NCBI GenBank assembly: GCA_021234155.1
Contig: JAJEKV010000107.1
Coordinates: 3,237,510 to 3,301,509 of the forward strand
Direction of reading: 5' to 3'
Source of the DNA: Isoetes taiwanensis
Taxonomy: Eukaryota > Streptophyta > Lycopodiopsida > Isoetales > Isoetaceae
DNA length: 64,000 nucleotides
Positions 47,201 to 58,899 of the stretch are shown piece by piece (position 1 is the stretch's first letter; the number at the start of each line of letters is the position of its first letter). The notes beneath the pieces are model-generated. The model saw only the letters and a program-made list of their open reading frames with translations. It did not search any database and was not told the origin of the DNA. The position numbers and the translations under genes were made by a program.

Positions 47201-48169
47201 ATTATGTTGTTTGTTGTGACTGCTATAGATCTAGAGGGTGACATTTGGCAGTTAGTATGTGGAACAATGTCCTTATAGAGACGAGGCGATCAAGGGCCAC
47301 CCTCTGAAGAGGCAAGAACCTATCTCCTGCAATAAGATTTGATATGGGATTATGGACTTCACCCACAATACCCGTGCTAAGAAGGCTTTCTGCACCTGTT
47401 CCAAGACTTCAACCCACATAAAAGGATGGGCTCCATAAAGGCTCTGAGAATAGGTGCGACTGATGGGCCCAATCATACAACTCCACTCCGTGACTCTCGT
47501 TCTACATTTGCATATAGTGCCTTAAGCCGTGGTATACATTTTGGAACTAAATGAAGGTTTTCTTATATTGTGATATTCATTTGAGGATTTGATATTTTGT
47601 TTTTTGGCCACAAAACTAACTACAAACGCGGTTCGAATTTCACATAGTTGAGGATGTGTACTGATTTATCTAGCGTTTTGAGATAAAGCAGATAAATCCT
47701 TCTTGAGGCTAGTTGGTGTCCTCCCCTTCGTGTATTTATATCCCCGCCTCTCTTGGGATTCCCCATCAGCCGCCTTAGAGCGTCTCTCCCTTATTCGCCC
47801 TCTTCCCACCCTCCCCACCCCTCTCCCTAGTTGTGTTGGTGTCCATTTTTCCTCCGTTGTCCTAGGTTGTCTTTAGGTGTGGCTCAGGCCCGTGGGCTGG
47901 TGTGTGTGTGGCGTTATGGTACTCTAGTGGTGTTGTGGTGTGACCAGCCCTTGTGCTAGTTGTCGTGTTCCGGTTTTAGATTTGGTGGTTCTTGAGGCCC
48001 TAGTTTGGTGTGCTCGTGCACCACATTGATTATGTAGGGTTTATTTGTTTCCTTTCTTTTTGCGGGTTGCCCGATGGCGGCCCTTGGAGTTTCTCCATGT
48101 GCCTTGGTCTCAAGCGCCGCGCGCTGATTCTCATTATCTTTGTAGCGGTTGTTTCATCCGGTTGGACTT
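44255..48169. other. Long gene-free spacer
   Basis: No gene recognised. 45240-45900 is very AT-rich with almost no open frames. A segment of about 100 bp is duplicated (about 46297-46395 and 46812-46915), sharing ATTAGTGGTAAGTCATGCATT and GGGTTCTAAATTTG-like runs. From about 47740 the sequence turns T/C- and G-rich with a TATTTATA at 47734 followed by a pyrimidine-rich stretch, which looks like a promoter and leader, but no protein follows convincingly. Confidence 0.4.
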
Positions 48170-48182
48170 TATGCTTTGGATT
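48170..48182. repeat. Target-site duplication of LINE-4, 3' copy
   Basis: TATGCTTTGGATT, repeated exactly at 50045-50057; overlaps the start of the poly(T). Confidence 0.88.
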
Positions 48183-48639
48183 TTTTTTTTTTTTTTTTTT
48201 GAAAGCAAGAGGCGGTTTTATCATTAATTATAAAGTCTCATTAATCAAATTGATAACCAGCTTAGAGTCTCATATTATAAAATTATGAGCTCTATGACAT
48301 GCATATAGAAGGAACCACAGTTTGAGATAATGCGAGATAGCCAAAATGATGAGAGATACAAAATGATCGTCGGAGAAAAGCGTTTAGCTTGAGATAGAAC
48401 TTTCCTTGAACTATGAGCACCTACTGAAGCAGATAATCCTTCCCAAAAATAAACCTAGATCGAGGGTTAGAAAAGAGCGGGAGCATGCTTAGGAAAGGGA
48501 ATGAACAAGGTGTTTATGGCTCGGAAAGAAAATGAGTTGAAGTAGGCATTGAAGGGATCGGTGAGCCAAAGAAATAATAGTTAGGGCCCCAATTATTGGT
48601 GTATAGAATAGCGGAATTTATCCTTATCCTCCAAGAGTA

Positions 48640-48969
48640 TCGAGGAAGAGATCCATCTGAATCGGCCGGTGATGCATGATTGTAATACATAGTTCTATAT
48701 CACGTCACCCTTTTGTCGGAATGAAATTGTGATTTGATAAAAGACCAGAGGCAATGGATCTGGACCACTTCTCTTGGAATATTGAAGCCCATAAGTCCTC
48801 GCTTTCTTCCCGGGCATCTCATGTGACCTTTCCTCATGAGATAAGATTCCATGGAGGAAGCAATGTCATTCTTTATGATGTTGTCTTTTGGAGCTTGGCA
48901 GAATGGTGAACTGTCATCAAATTTTCTTGCCCCGTCGCCACGAAGGAAATTAAGATACTCTAGGATCAT
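48640..48969 (-). pseudogene. LINE-4 3' segment, counterpart of the LINE-2 unknown domain
   Basis: A 90-codon frame (48700-48969) reads through IPREVVQIHCLWSFIKSQF; after one in-frame stop the same frame continues as YRTMYYNHASPADSDGSL, aligned with LINE-2 YRQMYYTHRMIADAYGTL. It lies at the same distance downstream of the zinc-binding domain as in LINE-2. Confidence 0.5.
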
Positions 48970-49021
48970 CGTGAGAGAAAGGCATTAGAATCCACAACAT
49001 TCAAATTTGAAACAAATAAAT

Positions 49022-49732
49022 CTAAGTAACCCTTAAATTAAGCCAAAATTCTCCCGGTTCTGTCATGATTAGTCCGATATTTCCTTTTTTGAGCAAAGTG
49101 GCAATAGTTTCAAAATCAAATTGAAAATGCATCTTTATCCAAAAGATAGAGAATTTTTTCTTCCCAAACAAGACATGATTCCTGGCTTTCCAAATGTTCC
49201 AAAGAGCAATGAATATTACTGTGTTTTGAAAGCTATTATTATTCTGGATAAGAGAAATAAGATTACCATGTCTCACAATTCCAAATTTATCTGCAATCCA
49301 ATTCCAGAAACTGTTTAACTTAGGACAATAAAAAATATGATACATGTCCTCTACTGCATTACATCCCATAGGGCAGTTTGGCAGAATGTTGGGATTTCTT
49401 TTGGACAATGAATACAAATTATTCAAAGGCGCCATTGGCAATAAGCCGATAAAGTAGGAAATTTTAGGAGGGCGAGAATGAGTTCCGACATTATGGAAGA
49501 GAGTCTTAAGTTGATCATGATTAATACCCCATTTAATCATAGCTTTACTGTTATTGGGATCAAAAGAGAGAGCATTATAAACATACTTAACTTTGTAATC
49601 ATCTTTCCCTCTTAGAGTCCAATCTCCTTTACCAGAGTTAGGAGAAGGATTAGAAATAAAAGGCTTGATAAAGGCATAGACCTTTTTATCGAGAAGAGGT
49701 TCCTTTGATGATATTTTTTGAGAGAAGTCCAA
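49022..49732 (-). pseudogene. LINE-4 ORF2 C-terminal fragment with RVT zinc-binding domain
   Basis: A 236-codon open piece with WTLRGKDDYKVKYVYNAL, PPKISYFIGLLPMAPLNNL, NCPMGCNAVEDMYHIFYC and IFIALWNIWKARNHVLFGKK, the ordered hallmarks of the zinc-binding domain at the end of plant LINE RT. Truncated upstream; the protein cannot be made from this copy. Confidence 0.9.
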
Positions 49733-50044
49733 GAAATAAGTCTACCTCGGAAAAAAGATCTCTCGATAAAATAAAGCCCGCTTCATGCCATTTCTTACGG
49801 ATCCTAGGGTGTTTAATGGCCAAAGCGTAAGAATTGAATCAGCGAATAGGGTTCCAAAAAATAGTGATCAATATGAAGTTTGTCTGCCGAGAGATGAACC
49901 GGAAATTGGGGAGATAGAGTTCGTGGTCTTTATCAAATTGCTCATTATAAAGGAGAGATATTGGAGGCAGGTTTCATCTGAACGAAAGCAGAGTTAGGTA
50001 ATAGATGTTGAATGGAAGGATGGCCATATAAATTCATCAGATTC

Positions 50045-50610
50045 TATGCTTTGGATTCCCCGTGTTGTTCCCTTATGCTTATTCGCCCAACAAAGCTGGT
50101 CAGCTGTCTTCTATTATATTGCGCGTCCATATGTTAATTGCTCCCGAAATAAAAAATTTCCAACCAACAAGTGAACCCAAACACAAAATCTGGCACATCC
50201 ATGCCAAAATATATGAAGACATATGATCCCATTAAAGTTTTATGGGTCATTAAGGGCCCAATTCCGATGCCAACATGGAAAACCCATAGCTACTACCTTA
50301 GACGGCATGAACAGGCTCTTTTTAGCCAGGCTTGAAGCTATATCCTAACTGTCGTTCATCAGCAGGTTCGACATGATCCCAACCTATTTGAGTTTCAGGG
50401 TTGGTGGGTTGGAGGGAATTATTGCAACTCCGTCCAGCCTTGAGTTACTGCCGAAAGTTTTGGAAATTTTTCCCTCTCTATTAAAACTCTGTCTGGCTCT
50501 CTCGCGCTTTTTCTTAGCGCCATCTGCATCTTCTCCAAGCTCTATGCCTAGGTATTTTCATAAGCTTCATGAGCGGCAGTGTAATATTTAAACATTTGAT
50601 GTTTTTCTCT
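50045..50610. other. Host sequence between LINE-4 and the Copia element
   Basis: A 72-codon + strand frame (50373-50591) with a hydrophobic and Ser-rich composition is unrecognised. It ends near a possible donor (AGGTATTTT at about 50550); the Copia element would then sit in an intron, but no matching downstream exon is certain. Confidence 0.35.
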
Positions 50611-51245
50611 TGTTGAATTTAAGTTGGTTCATCACATATTAGAGCTCGAGCAATACATCAAGTTGTGCATATATTTTATGCAGTAAAAGCTTCTGAGGAA
50701 ATTGTTCACAGGTTATCTAGCCCTATTGTATAGCCCAGGGCAAATATTACACCATTAAACCTATAAAGGCATTTAACGATATGGTTTTTGAACCATAAGG
50801 TTAATGGTTTGATTTATCCCATATTAAACGTGTACACGGCCCGATATCATGGAGGGAAACTCCATATGAATAGGAGCTTCGGCTAGGTAGATTCGATTAC
50901 CATAACCGCCCGAATCGAGCCTATAAGGCGGTGCATAGGCGGCTTATTGATTGAGCTGGAGTGGGAATTAAACTAAGGAGGAATCACAGGATTGAATAGT
51001 GGTTCGATGGTTGTCTTCCGAGCGGGCAAACATGCTACAGTAAATAAGTCAATCTCTTTTCTACAGTGTTTATTTGCTACAGTATTACTAAGGTTTTTAT
51101 TGACATATTCAAACTATAACCTATGGAATGATTATGAATTGATCATTGTCTTGATGTGTGATCATTGTGCATTGTCTTGATGGTATTCATAAATTCATCA
51201 AGCAATATTAAGAAATAGATTGAAGTGCATTGTCTATTTCTAACA
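50611..51245 (+). repeat. Copia 5' LTR
   Basis: 635 bp, from TGTTGAATTTAAG to TTTCTAACA. The last 161 bp (51085-51245) are identical to the last part of the 3' LTR; the first 474 bp differ from it at many small sites. Confidence 0.95.
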
Positions 51246-51246
51246 T

Positions 51247-51258
51247 TGGTATCAGAGC
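51247..51258 (+). other. Primer-binding site, initiator tRNA-Met type
   Basis: TGGTATCAGAGC one base after the LTR, complementary to the 3' end of initiator tRNA-Met, as usual in plant Copia elements. Confidence 0.9.
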
Positions 51259-51298
51259 AAGTGCCAGGTTCTAAGCATACTAAAGGAAGTTGTACATC

Positions 51299-52347
51299 AT
51301 GTCAAGTCGATTTGGAGCCAGTTTGCTTAGCACTGTAGAAGTCTATAAGGGAGGGCCTGGATTCCAGGTATGGAAAGATGCAGTCAAGCACATTCTGGAA
51401 GTGGAAGACCTTTGGGATCTTGTAGATCCAGATGGTGTCACTAATGTGGACTTCAATATCCTCACAAGGTCAGTATCTGAAGGTTCAGTTAATATGAGAC
51501 AAAATGCAGGTGCAGTGCCACCAAATCACGAAAGGTGCAGCGAGGGAGCAGTCTTGTAAGGTCTGGAAGATCTTTGTATTCAAGAATCAAAGAAGCTCAG
51601 GGAATCATCACATGCAAGGTAAGCCCTACCATTAGGCTTAAACTTAGAAACATGAATCCAAGGCAAATGTGGTCTTATCTATTGAAACATTTTGAGGAAA
51701 AGACTTCCTCCCAAATTGATCTGCTAGAAACAGAGTTAAGAAATTTAAAACTAAAGGAAGAGGGAGATGTCTCAGATTTCTTCAACACCTTTGACAACAT
51801 TGTTCTTGATTTAGTCAAGCAGGGGGTAAATATCTCTGAAAGAAGTCAAGTCCTACAAATCTCTAGGGCAGTAAGTGACAATGAAAATTTGTCTCTATTC
51901 ATAAGAAACATGAGTAAGACGAGGGAAGAAGCAGAGAACACTTTGAGAACAGAATATGAGCAGAAGAAAATTATGAGGGAAGGGGAGGAAACCTCTGAAA
52001 TATTTTTTGCTGGCAGAAAGAATCAAGTTACTTGCTACAACTGCAATGAGCCTGGTCATTTTAAAAATGAGTGTCCAAAAAATAAAAAGGAATTCAATTG
52101 TTATACTTGTGGTGGTAAAGGACATGTTGCAGCCAAATGTCCAACTCCAAAGGACTATGGCAGAGGAAAAAATAAAGGGTTCACAAGTAGAGGAGGAAAA
52201 TTAAGCTCGGAAGGGGGTCGAGGCAAGAAACCAAATGGGTACATTTGTGGCCAAGGAGCAAGAAGAAAAAAGGAAAAGTCTGATGTTGATGAAGATGATG
52301 AGGTAAGATTTGCATTTACCATTGTTGAGAAAAAATCAAGATGCTAA
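51299..52347 (+). pseudogene. Copia gag (nucleocapsid polyprotein), frameshifted
   Basis: Begins MSSRFGASLLSTVEVYKG at 51299 and shifts frame near 51540 into a 270-codon piece. That piece has the gag core (MNPRQMWSYLLKHFEEK, LETELRNLKLKEEGDVSDFF) and two zinc knuckles of CX2CX4HX4C form, CYNCNEPGHFKNEC (about 52033-52074) and CYTCGGKGHVAAKC (about 52099-52140). The tail is basic then acidic. Gag packages the element RNA into virus-like particles. The frameshift lies where the N-terminal and core domains meet, so a full protein would not form. Confidence 0.88.
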
Positions 52348-54176
52348 TAAATCAAAACTCTTGTAGTTGATAGTGGAATTTGAAAGATCAGTCCAATCTT
52401 GATCTGGCAAAAAAATGTTCAAAATCACACTCTAGAAGAATATAAGTTGGAAATGGAGATGTACAAGAAATAGAAGGAAGAGGACTTACTCATAGATCTT
52501 GATGGGAACATAGTTGATGTTGAAAATGTCTTGTGTGTTCCCACAATTATAAAAAATCTGATTTCTATGAAGCCCGGGTTAGTGGATTTAGGCTACAAAG
52601 TCAATTTTGACTCAAAAGGTTGTAACATCTATCTTGACAATATATTGAAGTTCCATGCAAACCGTGTTGGCAATTTGTTTCAAATGGAAACTATTGGTCA
52701 TGATAGTGTAAACACCATAAATATTCCAGAATTTGAACTTTGGCATGACAGGCTGGCTCACACACATTGCAATAACTTGAAATATTTAGCCAAAAAGGGA
52801 TGGCTCAAGTGCAAAGACATCAAATCTGAAAATTTCAAGTGTGAGGGATGTATTCTTGGGAAAACAAATAGACAGCCATTCAAACATTCTAAAACAAGAG
52901 CAAGTGAAGTTCTTGAACTCGTACATACTGATCTTTGTGGGCCTTTGAATGTGAGAGGAAGGACAAATAAAAGATACTTCATATCTTTTATTGATGATTT
53001 CAGTAGAAAATGCAAAGTCTACTGCTTAGAAAGGAAGTCTCAGGCATTAAATGCTTTTAAGCAATATGTCACTGAAATGGAAAGAGAGACAGGAAAAAAA
53101 TTGAAGTGCATCAGATCTGACAGGGGAGGAGAATATTTATCTGCCAAGTTTAGACTTTTTTGCATTGCTCATGGCATTAAAAGACAACTAACCTGCAGGT
53201 ACACACCTCAACAAAATGGAGTAGCTGAAAGAAAAAACAGGACCATTATGGATGCTGTGAGATCTATGATCAAGAAGAGTGGCCTGCCAAACTATTTGTG
53301 GGAAGAGGCCTTGAAGACAGCAATTATGATTCAAAATAAACTTCCCTCTTCGAGCATTAAAGGTAATGTACCTGATCTCTTATGGTCAAATAGTAATGAT
53401 GGCATAGACTATGAAATGTTTAAAACATATGGCTGTATAGCATATACTCATGTCCCTAATGAATTGAGAAAGAAGTTAGATGATAAAGCAAGTATTGGAT
53501 TTCTCGTGGGCTATGATGAGGAGTCAAAGGGGCTACTGGGATATTTGTGCGAAGAAAAGAAAATTATAATTGTCGAGGGATGTAATATTTGATGAACAAG
53601 TTGTGTATAAGGATAGATATAAAAAAGGGCGGTCTTGAATGACAAAGTTAAAGTTGAGAAAAAAAAAAAATCAGCCAGAATGTTGACATAGATTCGCACC
53701 AAGAGGATGAGGATTCAATAGCAGGAACCCATGCAAACAATGAAATCGTGGAGCCAAAGAATATTGGAGACCAACACACACCACCAATTTCATAGTAAAA
53801 GGAAAACACAGTGTAGAAAGACTTTTTGAAAGATATACCGAAAATATAGAGGAATATGGAAGAAATAACTTGGGGGGAGAGCGGAGAATTGAAACGACAA
53901 TATGTGGAACATGAGCAAATAATGGCCATCCTTGAAAACATTACAATTCCTCGAGTCTTATGAAGAGGCAATGGAATGTGCAGATAAAGAGCAATGGCAT
54001 AAAGCCATGAATGATGAAATGGATTCATTCCGGAAAACACAAACATATGAGATAGTAGACTATCCAACAAAGGAAAATGTTATAGGATGCAAATGGCTAT
54101 TCAAAATAAAGGAAAATGCAGATGGGAGCAGGAAGTACAAGGCAAGGCTTGTGGCAAAAGGATATACTCAAAGACA

Positions 54177-54732
54177 CATTAGGGTTTTTTTGAGATTAAA
54201 AAAGGGCCTTCAAAACATGCCAACTAAGCCAAATGAAGATAAATGAACTACAATCGAAAATCGAGCTGGACGGGTCCGGTCGCCAAAAAATATTATAACT
54301 AACTCACTGGATCACTTTTTCTAGCATAACTATTAATAGAAAAGTCCAAATGAGCTCTCGTTTAGTGCAATAGATAGATCTCATTGAGATCTTTCCAATC
54401 TTAGGTGTTTTGCACATATTTTAACTACTTATGATTGTCAAAACTCCAAAAAATATGGTTTTTACTATTTTTTACTATCCTACGGCGCTAAAAGATATGC
54501 AAAACCACCCAAGGTTGGAAAGATCTCAATGAGATCTATCTATTGCACCAAACAAAAGCTCATTTGGACTTTTCTATCAACACTTATGCTAGAAAATGTG
54601 TGATCCATGAGAGTTAGTTATAATCATTATTTGGACTGGATCGGATTACCGCCTGCTTACGATTGGTAGTTCATATAGCTTTAGTCGCCAATTCTTAGAA
54701 GGCCCTTTTATGATCTCAAAAAATCCCTAATG
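54177..54732. mobile_element. Foldback MITE-like element inside Copia RT
   Basis: 556 bp separating KGYTQ from the rest of the RT. The ends are inverted: CATTAGGG...TTTTTTGAGAT...AAAAGGGCCTT at the left and its reverse complement at the right. An inner inverted pair also exists: AAAAGTCCAAATGAGCT, TAGATCTCATTGAGATC and CACTTTTTCTAGCATAA match, inverted, to the right half. Most of the element therefore folds on itself. No transposase. Joining the outer flanks gives an uninterrupted RT reading (Gln-Arg-Gln-Gly-Leu-Asp-Phe). No clean target-site duplication is visible, so the superfamily is uncertain. Confidence 0.85.
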
Positions 54733-56051
54733 AGGACTGGATTTTGAGGAAACATACTCCCCTATTGTGAAATTGACTAGTATTAGAACATTGCTTGCTG
54801 TTGCAAATGCTCAAGATCTTGAAATACATCACATGGATGTTAAAACTGCTTTCCTAAATGCCAAATTGGAAGAAAAAGTATTCATGCAACAAGCACCAGG
54901 TTATGAGCAGCAAGAAAATAAAGTTTGGAGGCTCAACAGTATGTTTATACTGACTGAAACAATCTCCTAGGGAGTGGTACACTTGTATGGACAATTTCCT
55001 CAAGGAACAAGGATTTGAGAAATTCCAAAATGATGGCAACCTCTATAGATATAAGCAAGCAAGTAACTTTTGCATCATAGCTTTATATGTTGATGATTGC
55101 ATTATGGCGTGACTAATCATTTAAGTGTCCCGAATCATTGCAAAGAGATTTTAAGTTCAAGATTTGAGATGTCGATTTAGGGAGCTAAGACACTTTAAGG
55201 TATTGAAGTATGTAGAAACAGAGATCAAAGGGTTTTGAAGTTACAACAATGCAAGCACATAGAAAATATGCTCAAAAGGTTTAACCTTGTGGATGCACAT
55301 CCAGCAAAAACTCCAGTAGTTCCAGGACACAGGCTGACAGAAGATAAACCTCTCACTGAAAAGGATGTAAAAGAAATGGAAAATGTTCCATATAGATCAT
55401 TAATTGGGTGTTTGTTGTACCTGGCAAACAACACGAGACCAGACATTTCATACATTGTAAATATCTTAAGCAGGAGGTGCCATAATCCAACCAAAGATCA
55501 CTGGACTGCAGGCAAAAGAGTTCTAAAATATCTTAAGGGGACCAAAACACATGGAATAACATTTAATTCTGAAAACCTACAGCTATGTGCATACAATGAT
55601 GCAGATTGGGGAGGGATCTGTCAAACCAGAAGTCCACCTCAGGATTTGTTGTATTTTTAGGAGGTGGTGCCATAACTTGGAAAAGCAAAAAGCAAAATGC
55701 TATTGCCATGTCCTCAGCAGAAGCTGAGTATACAGCCTCATCCTTGGTTGCTAAAGAGATATGTTGGCTAAGAAGATTGCTGGATGAATTGGAGTACAAA
55801 CAAACAAGTCCAACACAAATTTTCTTGGACAACCAAAGCCGCATTGCTATTGTGAAAAATCCAGTACACCATGATAGAACCAAGCACATTGAATTAAACA
55901 TACATTTTATTCGTGACTTGGCTAGCAAACAGTACATTGAGATGGTATATGTGAATCTTGCTAAACAAAGTTGCGAACATCTTCACAAAGGCACTCACCG
56001 GTTAAATTCAAAGCAGTTCAAATTAGACATGCAAAGTTACGAGAATAGTGT

Positions 56052-56064
56052 GATGAAGGAGGAA
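56052..56064 (+). other. Polypurine tract
   Basis: GATGAAGGAGGAA immediately before the 3' LTR; one T interrupts the purine run. Primer for plus-strand synthesis. Confidence 0.7.
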
Positions 56065-56546
56065 TGTTGAATTTAAGTTGGTTCATCACATATTCTCGAG
56101 CTCGAGCAGCAATACATCAAGTTGTGCATATATTGTACAAGAAAGCTACGTGAAATTGTTCCACGGGTTATCTAGCCCTATTGTATAGCCCAGGGCAAAT
56201 ATTACACCATTAAACCTATAAAGGCATTTAACGATATGGTTTTTGAACCATAAGGTTAATGGTTTGATTTATCCCATATTAAAACGCGGTACACGGCCCG
56301 ATATCATGGAGGGAAACTCCATATGAATAAGAGCTTCGGCTAGGGCGGTAGATTCCGGTCACCATAACCACACGCCAATCGAGCCTATAAGATGGTGCAT
56401 AGGCCTCATTGATTGAGCCGGTCCAGGAATTAAACTAAGGAGGAATCACAGTTGAATAGTGGTTCGATGGTTGTCTTCGAACGGGTCAAACATGCTTTCT
56501 GAGAAATAAGTCAATCTCTTTTCTACAGTGTTTATTTGCTACAGTA
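56065..56546 (+). repeat. Copia 3' LTR, first part (split by Helitron)
   Basis: TGTTGAATTTAAG start; aligns with 50611-51084 with scattered small indels and substitutions, and stops at CTACAGTA where the Helitron begins. Confidence 0.93.
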
Positions 56547-56585
56547 TCCTATATTATAATGTTATTGGGTAAGTAAGTCGTCAAC

Positions 56586-56612
56586 GAAACCCTAATCCTA
56601 ACCCTAATTTTC
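56586..56612 (+). promoter_or_regulatory. Telo-box-like motifs near the Helitron left end
   Basis: GAAACCCTAATCCTAACCCTAA contains AAACCCTAA, the plant telo-box found in promoters of ribosomal-protein and growth genes. It may be captured promoter DNA or degenerate telomere-like repeats. Confidence 0.4.
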
Positions 56613-56649
56613 ACATTTAGTGTTTTTGAGATATGCGTATCGGGCCAGG

Positions 56650-57050
56650 GTCTTGCTTATAGGTCGCCTCTTTACCATTCTCTTCCAAATCCGGCTGGCT
56701 TTACTTTTTTTATGCATTGTGGATAAGATCTGGAGAATCATGCAATCTCGACATTTAGGGTATCGGGCCAGGGTCCTCCCGTTTTTGTGTAGAAGATCTG
56801 GAGAATCAGGCAATCCATATCAAATGGTCTGTGAAGCAGTACAAAACTTGCTTATGGGTCGCCTCTTTACCATTCTTCAACTTCCAAATCTTGCTGGCTT
56901 TGCTTTTCTTATGCATTGTGGATAAGATCTGGAGAAGCAGGCAATCCATGTCAAATGGTATGTGAAGCAGTACAAAACTTGCTTATGGGTTGCCTCTTTA
57001 CCATTCTTCAGCTTCCAAATCCGGTTGGATTTGCTTTTCTTATGCATTGT
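56650..57050 (+). repeat. Tandem repeat of about 131 bp inside the Helitron
   Basis: GCTTATGGGTCGCCTCTTTA-type blocks start near 56655, 56850 and 56981. Each is followed by CCAAATC, GCTGG, TTATGCATTGTGGAT and AGATCTGGAGAA. The second and third units are 131 bp apart; the first to second distance is longer (195 bp) because of extra sequence with CGGGCCAGGGTC at 56641 and 56764. Confidence 0.85.
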
Positions 57051-57089
57051 GGATTAATTCGTTTTATATTTTATAGTGGCTTTCTAATT

Positions 57090-57262
57090 AGGGTTCTCAG
57101 AGATATCAGGAAAACAGAAGCAAAGATTGATAGCTTGCTTCGTGGCAAAGCATCGTGCCGTCACATCCACAGAGAAGAAGAATGAAGAGAATCATGCAAG
57201 ATACATTCAGGCTTGGATTGCAAGGTACAACATCTCGGGTTCTAAAGCAAGAGACACCCTTT
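57090..57262 (+). other. Possible captured exon inside the Helitron
   Basis: After a TTCTCAG acceptor-like site, a reading frame is open for about 55 codons (RLIACFVAKHRAVTSTEKKNE, then NHARYIQAWIARYN) and meets a donor-like TTTGTAAGTT at about 57262. Helitrons often carry host exons. No family was recognised and the match may be chance. Confidence 0.3.
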
Positions 57263-58873
57263 GTAAGTTGTCATTTTGGATCTTTACCATCCTCTCTGTC
57301 TTTGACAAAAAAAAGTTGATTCCTTTAGTATCTGGTTTTGTGTCAGGTTTATCACAGTGCAAGTTGGTTCACATCTGCACATGTTTGGGGCACAGCTTTG
57401 TGGATTGTAATTTAGAGTCTGGAGCTCTTTTGTGGTCTTAAAAGCTTGCCTTCTATACACCAAGTTCTCAATATGCCTGCTCTCTTTTACCTGCAATGGT
57501 ATTTACGTCTGACTCATGTGCTTTGAACATCTCATACATACATTTTGTTTCATATTTTTCAATTTCATTTGCTTAAATCTTTGCTGTATTTTTCAACAGA
57601 TTGGGAAGTGTTTGTCTTCTATACCCGACGAAACAAGATCTTTGGACGAGTTCTGCAGCGAATAGAGTTGGACTTAATACAGGGAATGCCATATTTACAA
57701 AGATGCCATATTTAAGTTGCTCATCTGGTCAAAGAGCTGTTGATCTTTCTCGCAAGACAAGATTATGCTGGTTTTGACAAATGCTAGCAGTGCTTTTGAC
57801 GATGACGGTTTTGTAAATGACATTTTGCAGATCATGATAGAGTAAAGTACTTTGCTGGATATGTGTAAATTTATATCTTTGAGTCAGCTTTGGATCCTTA
57901 CCTATGGGCACCCGGTGAGGCTATTAATTTGTTGTTTGCAGGTGCTTAGAATACTAGAAGGCGACAGAGTGATAAAAATAAGGAGTCCTTCTGCCAGGTT
58001 TATTCAAACGGGCAGTCCTTTTCACTTCTCTTCCCTTCAGCTAGGGTTTCTATTATTTGTAATAGAAACTAGACCTTGCTTCAATATTGTTGTACAGTAG
58101 AAACTTGCATATTATTTAATGGTCTTACTTAAAACGGAGCTATTCAAGACCAGCTTCTCTTCCAGGTATGAACAAGTTACTGATTTCTATTGCAGAGCTG
58201 AAGAGCTCGCCATGGCATACAGATTCCAGAAAAGGCATATTTGTTTATTATATTTTCTAATAATACTTCTGGTGCTAGACCGCATCCTAATACTCTGCCA
58301 TTATAGATCGGCATGAATCATGCAGAGTTATTTATGCTGATATGTGGCACAAGGAAATCTGCCTTAGGAATCCACTGGAAATGCTTCAATATTGAGCTTC
58401 TAAAATGCATATAATTGCACCACATTGAGATTTATACTGAAAAAGTGATTGTGTATGGAATGGCAAAAACATTGCCTCTTTGTTTACATGGAGTTCTTCA
58501 CAACTTCATCAAGAAGCATGGTCAACAATAGTAGACTATTGCATTATGTTGTGATTACACTGTTCTATCAAAATATAGAACACATTTAATGGAAATAGAA
58601 TAAACTTTTTCTTTAATACAAAATCTAACATTCAAGGTTCACTATCTATTATGTCAATATATAATCTAACATGCAAGGTCCACTATACATCTACATAAGC
58701 TATATTGGCTTTCAATTTTTCATCCAAGATGCAAGGTTCAATATACATCCAGATAAGCTATGCTTCTAATTTTAACTATTGATGTGGGAATAACATATAG
58801 CCAATGCACTTATCAAAGATAACTGTACATTTAATAAATCTAGCCAAGGCATTTATAGGCTCTCAAGCAACAT

Positions 58874-58899
58874 CCAGCAGCGCTGGGCACCATTACTAT
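58874..58899 (+). other. Internal second copy of the Helitron 3' terminus
   Basis: CCAGC-AGC-GCTGG followed by GCACCATTACTAT mirrors the real terminus (CCAGC-AAC-GCTGG, GCACCATTACTAG), 271 bases upstream. The last base is T, so CTRR is lost, and the outer stem has decayed. Confidence 0.8.

Larger units (their letters stand above)
48183..50044 (-). mobile_element. LINE-4: 5'-truncated L1-type retrotransposon
   Basis: 1.86 kb between exact 13-bp duplications, starting (in + coordinates) with about 18 T. Only the end of ORF2 and the 3' region are present: no endonuclease and no RT palm, so this is a classic 5'-truncated insertion. Sequence is closest in style to LINE-2. Confidence 0.93.
52357..56070 (+). 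pseudogene. Copia pol: protease, integrase, reverse transcriptase, RNase H, broken
   Basis: Protease remnant: VVDSG at 52366-52377, ended by TGA two codons later. The open piece 52531-53592 contains LWHDRLAHTHCNNL with a CEGCILGK zinc module, then the integrase core (HTDLCGPL, FIDDFSRK, YTPQQNGVAERKN). RT: EQWHKAMNDEMDSF to KARLVAKGYTQ (53932-54176), interrupted by the nested element, then resumes as DFEETYSPIVKLTSIRTLLA at about 54740, with YVDD at 55086-55097 after a frameshift. RNase H: NDADWGG, STSGFVVFLGGGAITW, SSAEAEYTA and RTKHIELNIHFIRD, ending at 56070. Stops and frameshifts at several points make it inactive. Confidence 0.92.

Noticed and set aside
47273-47476. - strand frame of 67 codons as a further LINE piece
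   Set aside because: No RT, endonuclease or zinc motif, and no tail; could not be tied to any LINE domain.
56916-57185. Open frame of 89 codons inside the Helitron as a gene
   Set aside because: It is produced by the 131-bp tandem repeats; the frame repeats the same peptide.
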